Positions 25,101 to 33,949 of a DNA stretch of 64,000 nucleotides are shown here, piece by piece. Origin of the DNA: Phalacrocorax aristotelis (taxonomy: Eukaryota > Chordata > Aves > Suliformes > Phalacrocoracidae). The stretch covers positions 50,928,621 to 50,992,620 of the forward strand of contig NC_134280.1 in assembly GCF_949628215.1 (NCBI RefSeq), in the 5' to 3' direction. The position numbers and the translations under genes were made by a program. Every line of letters starts with the position of its first letter. Position 1 is the stretch's first letter. The notes below the pieces were generated by a model. The model had not been told where the DNA came from. It saw only the letters and a list, made by a program, of their open reading frames with translations, and did no database searches.

Positions 25101-25327
25101 CCCATCCCATAGGTTTTCCTCCCACCGCTGGTACCGATTCACCTCCCCAGGTCAGCACCAAGCAGCTCCTCAGCCATCCCAGGACCCTGCCGGAGCCCCT
25201 GGTGTCCAGCCTGAACCCTGAGGGTGCGTACATCCCGGCAGGCCCCCAGGAGCACGAGCTGGGCTGGAGAGGATGCGTGGGAAGGGGAGAAAGTTTTTTG
25301 CTGCCCAAAATGGGCTGCAGAGAGTAA
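22010..25327 (+). CDS. RASSF7: RASSF7, Ras-association domain family member 7
   Basis: N-terminal RASSF protein. Family members bind Ras-like GTPases through the RA domain; RASSF7 is reported to act at the centrosome and in mitosis and to restrain JNK signalling. Exons 22010-22112, 22340-23244, 24266-24434 and 25113-25327 join in phase to 463 residues. The start [11 protein letters not shown] is the family hallmark; an in-frame TGA at 21989 fixes this ATG. Residues 1-82 form the RA domain, ending in FILRRTG. About 83-165 is a linker with a conserved [11 protein letters not shown] patch. About 165-365 is a charged coiled coil, and [15 protein letters not shown], shared with human RASSF7, spans the last well-supported junction. 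The human protein is shorter (about 373 residues). The final exon is inferred from phase and a protein-like tail; without splicing at 24434, exon 4 reads on to a stop at 24676. Identity is near certain; the C-terminus is not. Confidence 0.93.
22340..23244 (+). CDS. RASSF7: RASSF7 large central exon
   Basis: The acceptor 'cctcctggcag' ends at 22339 and the donor after CAG is GTATAT at 23245. It completes the Gly codon, then codes residues 36-336: the rest of the RA domain, the linker and most of the coiled coil. The open frame continues past the donor to a stop at 23331. The switch to the next exon is supported because ERNLQ then joins [10 protein letters not shown], as in the human protein. 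Confidence 0.92.
24266..24434 (+). CDS. RASSF7: RASSF7 exon with conserved [12 protein letters not shown] block
   Basis: The acceptor 'gtgttttgcag' ends at 24265. It codes residues 337-392 plus one base and contains the strongly conserved end of the coiled coil. The proposed donor GAG/GTCAGC at 24434/24435 is moderate; its phase matches the acceptor at 25112. An alternative is read-through to the TGA at 24674-24676, adding 80 low-complexity residues. Confidence 0.7.
25113..25327 (+). CDS. RASSF7: Inferred RASSF7 terminal coding exon
   Basis: The acceptor 'cccatcccatag' ends at 25112; phase +2 matches the donor at 24434. It codes a Ser/Pro-rich tail containing [17 protein letters not shown] and [13 protein letters not shown] before a TAA at 25325. 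The first 40 residues look like real protein; the last 25 look less so, and a further splice cannot be excluded. No transcript evidence is available here. Confidence 0.55.
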
Positions 25328-26018
25328 GCGTGTGCTGGGAGCAGGAGGCCACAGCTATTTATAGATGCCATTAGGAAGAGCAAAGCTTACACTCCAGCAG
25401 CCTCCACTCTGCTGTCAGGGGCTCACACGCTGGCAGTCAGGCTCTCTGCCCTGCCGGGAGCTGCGGAGGATGCTCCTCACCCCCCTTCCTGCTGCCCCGT
25501 ATGTCCCGGGGACTACGACCTTGCTAGGGTTAAGGTGGGGAGGATTTGGCTCCCATCTTTTACAGGAGTCACTTTTGCTCCATCTTAGAGACCAGTTCAC
25601 CCCAAACCCCTTTCTACCTCCTATGACCCTTTTTCCACCTTGCACCACGTTTTCAGGTGCAGCAAAAGCAAGCTGTGCTGTCCCTGCCCGCCATGGTGAT
25701 GCTGCCTGCATCCCATTCCCACCCGCACCACCATCCCCTCAGCAAAACCCTACTGCCATCCTCCTCATGGCCCAAAATGTCCATCCCCATCTCACCCGAT
25801 GCTGCAGCATCTGCATGTCCATCTCCCAGTCCAGGCTTTGCACTCACGTATTTCCTGTTCTCCTTTCCCATTTTCTTTTTGCAAGCGCTCACCTACCATG
25901 ATGGGGTCACTCAGGTTGTTTTTGTCTTGTCTTGCAGTTGTATCAACCAGGCAGAGCATCTGGAGGTAGAAGGGTCTGGCCAGTGGAGGATCAATTGCCT
26001 TGCAAGTGTAACTGTATA

Positions 26019-26024
26019 AATAAA
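26019..26024 (+). terminator. Proximal poly(A) signal, RASSF7
   Basis: A canonical AATAAA is followed by a T-rich stretch at 26041-26060. It is a plausible early polyadenylation site. Confidence 0.45.
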
Positions 26025-26925
26025 ACACATTCTATATATATATTTTTTTTTTACTGCTTTATATCGTGAATGGATGTGGACGGCCAGACAGAGTATTTTT
26101 ACAGACTGTAAAATAGAACCAGAGACCAACACCACAAAGCAACCCTCTTGCTCTGCGGATGGAAGCAACCCCCTTCTATTTTTTTAAAGTGCTTTCTACA
26201 TTCAACAGAAAACAGCAGCGCTCCCATTCCGCGTAGCCTCCTCAAAAGCCCTGTCGTGCATTCGGAAAAGTTCTTGCTTCTTTGTCTAGGGAAATGAAGC
26301 TGCCCTGGAGACCAGCCTGGAGGCTCACCTGGATGGAGCAAGTTAACGGGTTTTAGAGCATCTCGCCACAGCAAGTGGGGCAATGACAAACAGCCTCTTC
26401 ACTGGCTGCCGGGGAGGCACAAGACCAGCTTTAAGACAAATTTCTGCCTCCCCTCTTTTTTAATTATTGTAAGAAACCTGTAGTAGAAACCTCCTTCCCA
26501 TGGTGCCACAGATGAGGCTTCAAGGATGCAGAGAACACATAGCCGGGGCCTGTTTTTCTTAAGTTCACTTAATTTTTCAACTTGTTTTTAAAATTTAAAA
26601 AAAGTCACAGAATGAGCCCTTCCCCCCTGGCAGTGTGGGTGGGGAGCAGGACCAAAATGATCTTGGTGACATTTCACTGATTTGTTTTGTTTTTACCTGA
26701 TGGCCAGTAGTTTCTCTCGGGTTTTGTTCATCCGTCCCAGTGGGTCGCCTTGTATTTTAAGTGAGAAACCAAAGCGGCTTGGGGAGGGGATGGGTTAGTC
26801 CAGGAGGTTCCTGAGCCTGTTTTTAACATGTCGTATGCAAAAAATGTGACTAGGGCACAGTGTTCGCTGTAAAACCCCACTTTCCCCATATGAATGTAAT
26901 CCTGTGTGCCACAGTTTCAATTTTC

Positions 26926-26931
26926 AATAAA
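26926..26931 (+). terminator. Distal poly(A) signal, RASSF7
   Basis: A canonical AATAAA lies in 'ttttcaataaatctttggg', with a GT-rich element ('gtgagtgcgtgcatgctgtt') about 25 bases further on. Together these give the standard cleavage-site layout, and it is the better of the two candidates. Confidence 0.6.
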
Positions 26932-28554
26932 TCTTTGGGAAAGGATTTGAGCAAAGTGAGTGCGTGCATGCTGTTGTGGCCCAGGGCGAGCCATCCCTGC
27001 CAGCTCCTGGTCTGGTGCCCGACGGGCACGTCCGAGCGGTTTGCGCACCCTGTGGCCGCCTCTTTAGTTTCCAAGCCATCTCTTTCCATTTGCCAAATTA
27101 AAGCTGTAAGTATTTTATGACCGAATGCCTCTTACGCACATGCTGGCTTGTCTTTTTTTTTTTTTTGAATCCAAGTGCTTTACAACCAGCAGATGAAGCT
27201 TGTCTCTGGTGAGAGGGCGGCCGTCTCTGGGATGAAACATGGCAGCATTTTAATAATGCACAGCAGCAGCTCGGAGCATTTTAGGACAGGAGGCGAAGGG
27301 GATGGTGCTCGGCTGCAGATAGGAGCAGGTAAGGGGGAAATTTCCCATTCACCTTCAAGCCCCTCCATCTGCACCTGGATAACCACAGGCAAGAATGTTA
27401 GCTCTTGCCCTCCATCAGCATCTCCCCTGAGGCTCTGCTGGGCTCTGGTCCTTGGGGACGAGCCCCTCTCAAAGCCCATTTTCAAGGTGCTACTGCAGCT
27501 CGGCAGGTTGGCCAAGTGATATTGCAGGATTAAAGTTTGCTTCACTGGGAGAGCAGTGGTGCAGCTATATCTCCGGTTACAACTGCAGAGGAGCTGCAGG
27601 GGGAGATGCAATTTCAGACTTGTCTCTTTTGAATCAGGGTTTTTTTGGGGTGGAGGGTAGGGTTGGTGTCCCATGCCCCTCCCCCACTCCCACTCCTTAA
27701 ATCACTTATCTTGGGGAAAAGGAGTTAAAAATATTTTTGCTCATGGCAGCCGCATCAAGGAGTTTCTCTCCTGCTTGCTTGATTCTTGGGCTTCTTCCGC
27801 TCGATTTCTGCAAATCCTCCTTTTAAAATGAGACTCCACCTTGCTAAGAGAAGTGGAGGGTGATAGAAGTGGTACAGAGCATTTCAGTGCTGCCTGGGGG
27901 AAAAACATCCAAGAAGAGGGTTCTAAAAACCCACTTGTCTTGGACATGGCCAGATTTTGGGATGTTGTGTGACATCCTTTGAGTGCCCTGGAAAAAAAAA
28001 GAGCTCTGTGGGTTAAAAACTGGATCTTTCATTTTTGGGGGCTACATTTGTAGCTTTGCTTTCTGCAAAATAAATGGGAATAAAGAGAAAAGGGTCATCA
28101 CTTACGATACCTCCCGCCAGGAGAAACGGGGCAGAAAATTAATTTAAATATCTGATTTTTCATGAGACTTTTGCCCTGCGCTTCTGCTTATATATTATTT
28201 ATTATTTTGGCAGGTTATTTCTGTTCAGCCATGATTTGGCAAGCCAAACCAGCACCAATGACTTGTGGGCAAAAAAAAAAAAAGGGGGGGGTTTAAAAAT
28301 GTATATCATGGCAGATTTTGGCCCTGTAGCTGATGCCCCTTGGCTGGGAGGTAGGATGTGGAACTGCTGCATGGGATGGGGGATGGTGTAAGTCAGCCGT
28401 GTCCCCCACCGAGGTCTGAGGATCAGGCATAGGGTTAGGGAGAGCACCATGGCCAGAGGCTAGCTCTGGGGTTTTTTTGCATCTCAAGGCTGTGGCATTT
28501 TGCAGATTCCTCCCCCCGCCCCCGCCCCACTATGTGGCCTGCAAAGGCAGCGGT

Positions 28555-28661
28555 GTTTCCTAAGGTAATAAATTACTTTAATTAACGCCTCTCCTCCACC
28601 ATGGCACACACCACAGTGGGGGGAGAGGCGTTAATCAAACTCATTTATTACCTTAGGAAAC
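28555..28661. repeat. Near-perfect 40-bp inverted repeat (hairpin)
   Basis: Arm 28555-28594 and arm 28622-28661 are reverse complements at 37 of 40 positions. The 27-base spacer has CCAC and GTGG at its edges that extend the stem. The ends read 'gtttcctaaggtaataaa' and its complement. On the minus strand one of the three mismatches becomes a G-U pair, so a minus-strand RNA would fold slightly better. It could be a small palindromic transposon, a hairpin RNA or a recent fold-back duplication; I recognise no family. Confidence 0.9.
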
Positions 28662-28942
28662 TCCCCACCCGTGGGTGACCTATATTCCTCCTGGCATGGG
28701 GGGTGTGCAATGGCATGGTGAGCGTGCAGGTCCCTGTGCATTATTTAACCAAGCGAGGCTCGATACCACTCTGGCTCCCCAGCCTTTCTGCTTTTATCTG
28801 CTCTAAAGGCTGTGTCAATAATACATTTCTGCCATTGAATATTTTATTGATGGTTTGACTTTTTTTGCTGCTCGCAATTCCCATTTCAAGGCTGCGTGAT
28901 TGTTCCTAATTAAAATTTTATGCCCTGGGAGAAGCCGCCTTG

Positions 28943-28983
28943 CTGTAGTGGAGACGATGCTGTCCTATTCTAGGCCACTACAG
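28943..28983. repeat. Short inverted repeat, 9-bp arms
   Basis: CTGTAGTGG at 28943-28951 pairs with CCACTACAG at 28975-28983 across a 23-base loop. It is 280 bases from the larger inverted repeat. It may be chance. Confidence 0.6.
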
Positions 28984-30871
28984 AGCGGTAGGAAGGAATT
29001 ACTCATTGTTATGAGATTAAAACAAAGCAAAGAAATTACTGGGGTTTTCCCTTAAAAAACAAACCAAAAGCCCAGCGTATGGTGCATGCTAGAGAGGGAA
29101 TGACTGGCTCAGGGGCAAGACAGGGATCCAAGTGTACAGGGTGGCTTGAGGGTGCTGTACCTGGGTGAGTAGGGAGTCATGTCCCCGCATCCCTTGGGTG
29201 CTGTGGGGCAGCTTCTGCCTTCCCTGTGGCAGGCTTCAGGGCTTCTCCCTCCGCAGATGCTTCTCGCTTCAGTGCCACCCAGAAATCACAAAGCAGAGGA
29301 CACACCTGTTTTTCACTGGTGAAGTCACAGCTGGTTTGGTTTGTTTTTTAAAATAAAATAAATCTGCAGACTAGATGCAGGCTCTGTCAGCACCAGGCAC
29401 CATTCAGCCTCCCTGGGGCTCCTCTCTTCCCTGCTCTACCTGATTTTTTTTATTTTTTTTTTAAGTATTGCATAAGAAAAATGGCTCCCAGCTCTTCACC
29501 CATCAACTCCGGACTGTGTTGGCTTGTCAGGCCAGGCATCCTCTGCAGACAGCGGTCAGGGTGCCAGTGCTGCCCCAGGCCAGTACAGTTTCTCAAGGGC
29601 AGCACAGCTGCAGACACTTGAAACACCCCAAATTTGCAGTCATGGATTTGTATGAGTTCCTCAGCGTTTGGGTTTGGTTTTGACCCTGTCTAAATTTCAT
29701 CTAGAGTGCTAGAAGCATTTGTGCTGCCTCCCAGCCCCTGGATTTGGCAAGCAGCTTTTAAAGCACACACTTCAGCACCAGTTACATAAGAAAAGGTGTG
29801 AATGACTGGAGGAGAAAATGCCTGTTGGTTTTGCTCCCCAAGTGGTGTGCAGATGCTCTGCTGCTTGCTCCTTGGCGCACAGCTCATACAAGGGTAGTGC
29901 ACTGCAGATGGAGAAGAGAAACTATTTGAACTCCCATGCATATCCATGCAGGGAGCATTGTCCGCTCTCCCACTGATGATTTTCCTTTCTCTGTCTCAGG
30001 GTAAAGACTGAGAGCATTCTACCTTGCCCTGAAAAAAAAAAAAAAAAGAAAAAATCACAAAGCGCTAGAGGAGGCTGGGAAATTTTCTTCTTTATGGATG
30101 AGCAAGTTTCTCTCCCAATGGAACCTCCTGCCAGCAGAATATTTTTTTTTATGTATTATATAAGTCCCTGCTTGCATTTAACTGACTTCCTCTTAAACAA
30201 TTTATGTGCTTCCCCTGTTCCTCACAGGCCAGCTTGATCCTTTGGCATGGCTCACCATGTAGGACCTGCCACTGGCACACAGTATAGACAGAACACAGGC
30301 ACTTCTGAGTGCGGTACTTGAAGAGTTAGTCCTGCTCACTTCCCTCTGCAAAGCACTGAAACAAGAGAATGAGATGTTTAGGAAGCACAGAGAATCCCTT
30401 CAGTTTAACAGACCTGACATTCAGCATCTTCCCCTCCTGAAAGGCACACCCATGCCTCTCCCCAAGTCTTACGGCATCAGTTCTGAGCAAGAGCTTTTAG
30501 CACCTGACTACTATTGTTACCAGGCTAAATATCACTTTACAAATCTGTTTATTAGCTTCTGAAAAACATGAAGTTAAGGGGCTTCTTAGCCCCTTTGTAT
30601 TTTTTCATCATTCGGGAGCACTCTGGGAATCTTGGGCTAGGGAAGCGGTGAAGGCACCAAGGCTGGGCTTTCCGCTTGAGGGACAACCAGGTCGCACCCT
30701 TCTGCTCTCCTTTTCAAGCCACCTTCACTGGCTACAGCAGCAAAATAAGAGATGGGAGGCACGGAGCATGCAACGCACATCAGATGTCACCGAGATGGCA
30801 CAATCTTCCTCTTCAGCTGGTATGGTGCCCTCGATTACAGTAATAAACAGCCAAACATTGGTTTAGCACTA

Positions 30872-30877
30872 TTTATT
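30872..30877 (-). terminator. Candidate minus-strand poly(A) signal
   Basis: TTTATT on the plus strand is AATAAA on the minus strand. It lies about 2 kb downstream of mir-210 in its transcription direction and is a possible 3' end of the host transcript. The link to that transcript is inference. Confidence 0.3.
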
Positions 30878-32900
30878 GAAAACTTCAGGTGACAGCACAG
30901 CAGGTTAGTTTTGAATCATGCTGCAAGAATGTTAAAAACAGGAATTGAGCTGTATGCTTCTTCCCCCCCCAGCTTACTGGCGAGAGACACAAATAAAAAG
31001 AAAAGGCAAAACCAAACAAATTTCACTTCAACCCCTTGCCTTTGCTTACTGGAGCTGAGCAGGATGGTTCTGTAGGTAGCGGGAAGTCAGAAGACATTCA
31101 TACCATGGCGCTGCTCGTGGGAACTGGGACAAGTCTTGCCAGGCAACCGGCAGAGCTGCTTCTGCCAGTGGTGTCTCCAGGGGTTAGTCATCGGGCAGGA
31201 CAGTCCCAAATGCAGGGCTGTTGCTTCAAAGAGAAACAGAGCGCCTTCGTTTTCAGATACAGGTTCGTTAAGTGCACGGTCTCCTATAGATGGGGCGGTA
31301 GGGGACAGCAGGGCTTCAGTTTCAGCTCACAGACACACTCACACACAGGCATATTTTGCACATCTTTCCCCCTCTCCCTGGCTCTCCAGATGGCTATGCC
31401 ATGCTCCCGCCTGCTCAGGACCAGCAGTGGGAAGATGCTGTAGGTGCAGCTAGGTAGAAGGAAAGCCGCCTGGAGCTGAGAACGCCGCAAACTTGTTTCC
31501 CCCTCCCCATCAAAAATGGCCCGATTGGCTTCTGAACGAGCATGAAAGCAGTTTTGGTAAATTCAGGTGTCTTTGCTCTCTTTCTAGCACGTTTGAGCAC
31601 CCTGGACTCACTCGGTCTGCGTGGGGCACAGAGTGAGCTGATTTTTCTTGCAGAAGAGCAGGTACTCCTCCGGGACCCAGAGGGAGAAACAACAAATGAA
31701 TGCAGGCGGGAGAGATGGGGACAGGCAAAATTTCTGTGAGAGACTTCATCCGTGCAGAGGATGTTGCTCTGCCTTCTGTGCAATTAACTACTTACTGACC
31801 AGAGCACTGCCGATGCCTTCAGATCAAGCCTTTACAGTGGTCCAAGACTACACCTGAGCAGCCCAAGCAAGGAGGAGAATACCTGAGCCCTTTCAGGGAC
31901 CTCAGCAGGCTGTGCCGAATCCTAGTTGGTTATTGAGCTTAAGCTGCTGATAAAGCTGTGCTGCGCTTCAAAAAAATACACTTTTCAACAACCCACCTTC
32001 TTCACCAGCCCGAAAATTGCAAAAGTGAACTTTGTAGGAGAAGCAATCTGCTTTGTCACTTCCTCCATTTCAAGTAACAGCCACCCTGGGCAGCTGGAGG
32101 AGTCCCTGCCTGGCTCGCCTTCCTGCTCCTCAGGACCATGAAGTCAGAGTCCCCCGTGTGACATCACAGCGCGATCACGCAAGGCAGCTCCGCCAGCACC
32201 CAGCCAGGGCCCAGGGGGCTCCCAGAACCCTAGTGCAAGTAGCAGAAAGCGGCAAGCAAAGGTGAGGGGCAGGATGGGAAACAAAATAGGAACAAAAAAG
32301 GAAAGCAAGGCTTGTTTCTGCTTTTCATTTAACAGACTAGAGAGTCTCTCTTTAAAGGTGACTCATCCAGGGCAATACCAGGCACGGTTTCTTCTATTAA
32401 CACACCCTTGGCAATAGCAGTTCAGTTAGTCACTGACTGGATATCAAGACGTCACCGGCTGGGATGAAGTGTCTCTTTAACTTGGTACGGAGTCCACTAG
32501 CACTTATTTACTTTGGAGAAGAGCAGGGGAGGAGAGAGAGGGGGTACGCCATCCCTCCTGTGCAACTTTACTGCTGACTCTTTGCGCCCACACACTGCCA
32601 CGGCCCGCTCCCCTCATCTCCACTTCCAGCCCCGCTGCAAGAAGCGTTAGATCTTTTCATGTTCTGATTGCAGGATGTTACTGGTTGCAAGTCCACCAGG
32701 CCAAGGATGGGAGGCAGCTGGAGGCTAGAGTGGCGTTGGTTGCAGGGTGCATGCCGCAGCCCCTCACCTAGGTGTTGGGGCAACTCCTTCACACACCAGA
32801 GCCTCTCACCTGGGTGTCGTGGAGGGGACGGAGGCGTCGCGGCGTCGAAGCGTGTGTCCGTGGAGGCGATGCAGCCGCACAGCGATGCCCGAGGAGCAGG

Positions 32901-32922
32901 TTAGCCGCTGTCACACGCACAG
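32901..32922 (-). ncRNA. MIR210: mature miR-210-3p
   Basis: 22-nt guide strand; seed (nt 2-8) TGTGCGT, identical to the known miR-210 seed. It differs from the human mature form only near the 3' end (A for G at position 21). Confidence 0.95.
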
Positions 32923-32939
32923 TGGAGTCGCCGAGAGCA

Positions 32940-32961
32940 CAATGTGCGTTAGTCAGTGGCT
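32940..32961 (-). ncRNA. MIR210: miR-210-5p arm
   Basis: 22-nt passenger arm beginning AGCCACTGAC and ending CATTG. Its first base is position 4 of the putative intron that begins at 32964. Confidence 0.85.
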
Positions 32962-33894
32962 CACCTGCTCCTGGAGAGTGACGGGGAGCGGCAGGGCCCA
33001 ACCTGCAGCAACGGGGGACACCCGGCGGCGTGAGGGATAGGGGGTGGGGGAATGGGGTGGCGAGGCGCCCGGGCCCCCGACGCGCCCCGGTACGGCGGGT
33101 TGCAGCTCCGCGCCCCCATCCCCGGGACAGGCTCCCTGCGCCGCGCCGCCGGTGCCGGGATGCTTCTCCTCCCCTGACGGCCGCCGCTCACCTGCGCTCC
33201 CGCCGCTCCGCTATCCCCAGGCCGCCGCCGCCGCCGCCAACTTCTCCCTCTGCCCCGGCCCGGCCTACACCGCGCGCCGCGGCCCCCGCCCCGCCCACCC
33301 CGCCGCTCCCGCCAATAGCGACGCCGCCCGCCCGCCCGCCGGCCCCGCCCTCGCGCCGTGGCGCCCAATGACACCCGCTCCCCGGAGCGGGGCGGGGCGA
33401 GGCGGGGCGGGGCACCCCCACACCCCCCCGTCAGTGACAGCGACGGGCGCGGCGCGTTCGCTTCTGCACGTCGCCGCTGCGGGGAGGAACCATTTGTACC
33501 TGTTGAACCGCCGCCCGCCTCCCGCTCACCCCGCCCCGCCCCCCCCCCCTTTTCCCTTTCCAACCTCGCCGCTTCGCCTTACGCCGGCGGCCCGCTGGCG
33601 GCGCCCCCCCCACCCTGCCGCCGCCCCCCGCGGGCAGACCCTTCACCCCTGCTGCCCCGTTCCCCACCGCCCCGTTCCCCCCCCTTCCCGCCCCCGCCCC
33701 GTGGTACGGTCCGCCGGGGCCGTGCCATCAGGGCAGTGTCGGGGCGCACGTACGCGGCCGGGGCGCGCGCGGGGGCCGTTGGCCGCGCGCGGGGGATCGT
33801 TGACGGCGCGCGCCGCCCAACCGCCACCCGCGGGCGGGAACAGGGGTGCCGTCGGCCGTCGTCCCCCCTCAGTAGCTGCCTGTCACGTCGTTGT

Positions 33895-33945
33895 ATTAAA
33901 TTTTCCGGGTTTATATTAATTTTATATATATATAATTTTTTCTGT
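33895..33945. repeat. AT-rich tract bounding the CpG island
   Basis: 'attaattttatatatatata' and flanking T-runs interrupt otherwise GC-rich DNA. It is low complexity and marks the island edge. Confidence 0.7.
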
Positions 33946-33949
33946 TGTT

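Larger units (their letters stand above)
25328..26945 (+). other. RASSF7: RASSF7 3' UTR (inferred)
   Basis: The noncoding stretch between the inferred stop codon and the AATAAA at 26926 has no competing gene. An earlier AATAAA at 26019-26024 would give a shorter 3' UTR. Several T-rich and ATTTA-like segments lie between the two sites. Confidence 0.5.
26950..30850. other. Intergenic, no gene identified
   Basis: Short frames only; none has family features. The region holds the long inverted repeat at 28555-28661, a smaller inverted repeat at 28943-28983 and homopolymer runs (for example A-rich at 30031-30052). Part of it might lie downstream of the mir-210 host transcript on the minus strand. 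Confidence 0.5.
32893..32971 (-). ncRNA. MIR210: mir-210 microRNA precursor
   Basis: Hypoxia-induced microRNA that represses iron-sulphur assembly factors and other targets. The 3p arm, minus strand 32922 to 32901, starts CTGTGCGTGTGACAGCGG and ends CTAA, the fish-type variant of human miR-210-3p, which ends CTGA. The 5p arm, minus strand 32961 to 32940, starts AGCCACTGACTAACGCAC. The arms pair (CGCACA with TGTGCG, AGCC with GGCT) around a 17-base loop, and the basal stem GGAGCAGG/CCTGCTCC (32971-32964 with 32900-32893) is perfect. The position between RASSF7 and PHRF1 on the minus strand matches human. A consensus splice donor (intron starts at 32964) lies within the basal stem. Confidence 0.97.
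30850..33420 (-). ncRNA. Probable mir-210 host transcript (MIR210HG-like)
   Basis: In human, mir-210 sits in a minus-strand noncoding host gene between RASSF7 and PHRF1; here strand and position agree. Minus-strand splice signals are visible: consensus donors CAG/GTGAGC ending exons at 33192 and 32965, an acceptor 'gttgctgcag' ending at 33003, and an acceptor 'cttcttgcag' ending at 32635. One reading gives exon 1 ending at 33192, a 38-nt exon 33002-32965, and an exon from 32634. The start near 33420 and the end near 30850 are guesses from the CpG island and the AATAAA complement. No long conserved open frame is present. Confidence 0.4.
32820..33880. promoter_or_regulatory. CpG island at mir-210, probable host promoter
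   Basis: A very GC-rich and CpG-rich kilobase with many GC boxes (for example 33390-33412). CCAAT boxes on the plus strand lie at about 33310 and 33364. HIF-type core ACGTG occurs on the minus strand at 33467-33471, 33747-33751 and 33884-33888. miR-210 is known to be driven by a conserved HIF site close to its start, so the 33467 site, about 500 bases upstream of the hairpin, is a good candidate. The island ends abruptly in AT-rich DNA at about 33895. Plus-strand transcription from the same island is possible. Confidence 0.7.

Noticed and set aside
24290-25105. 271-residue minus-strand frame across RASSF7 3' exons
   Set aside because: Crosses the conserved [12 protein letters not shown] exon in antisense; no domain or splice support.
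31640-31665. Plus-strand micro-exon between 'tttttcttgcag' and 'caggtactcc'
   Set aside because: Would be about 9 nt in a region with no plus-strand gene; likely chance.
33044-33919. 291-residue open frame and overlapping frames in the mir-210 CpG island
   Set aside because: Pro/Ala/Arg-rich translations in all frames are expected from GC-rich DNA with few stops; no domain or splice context.
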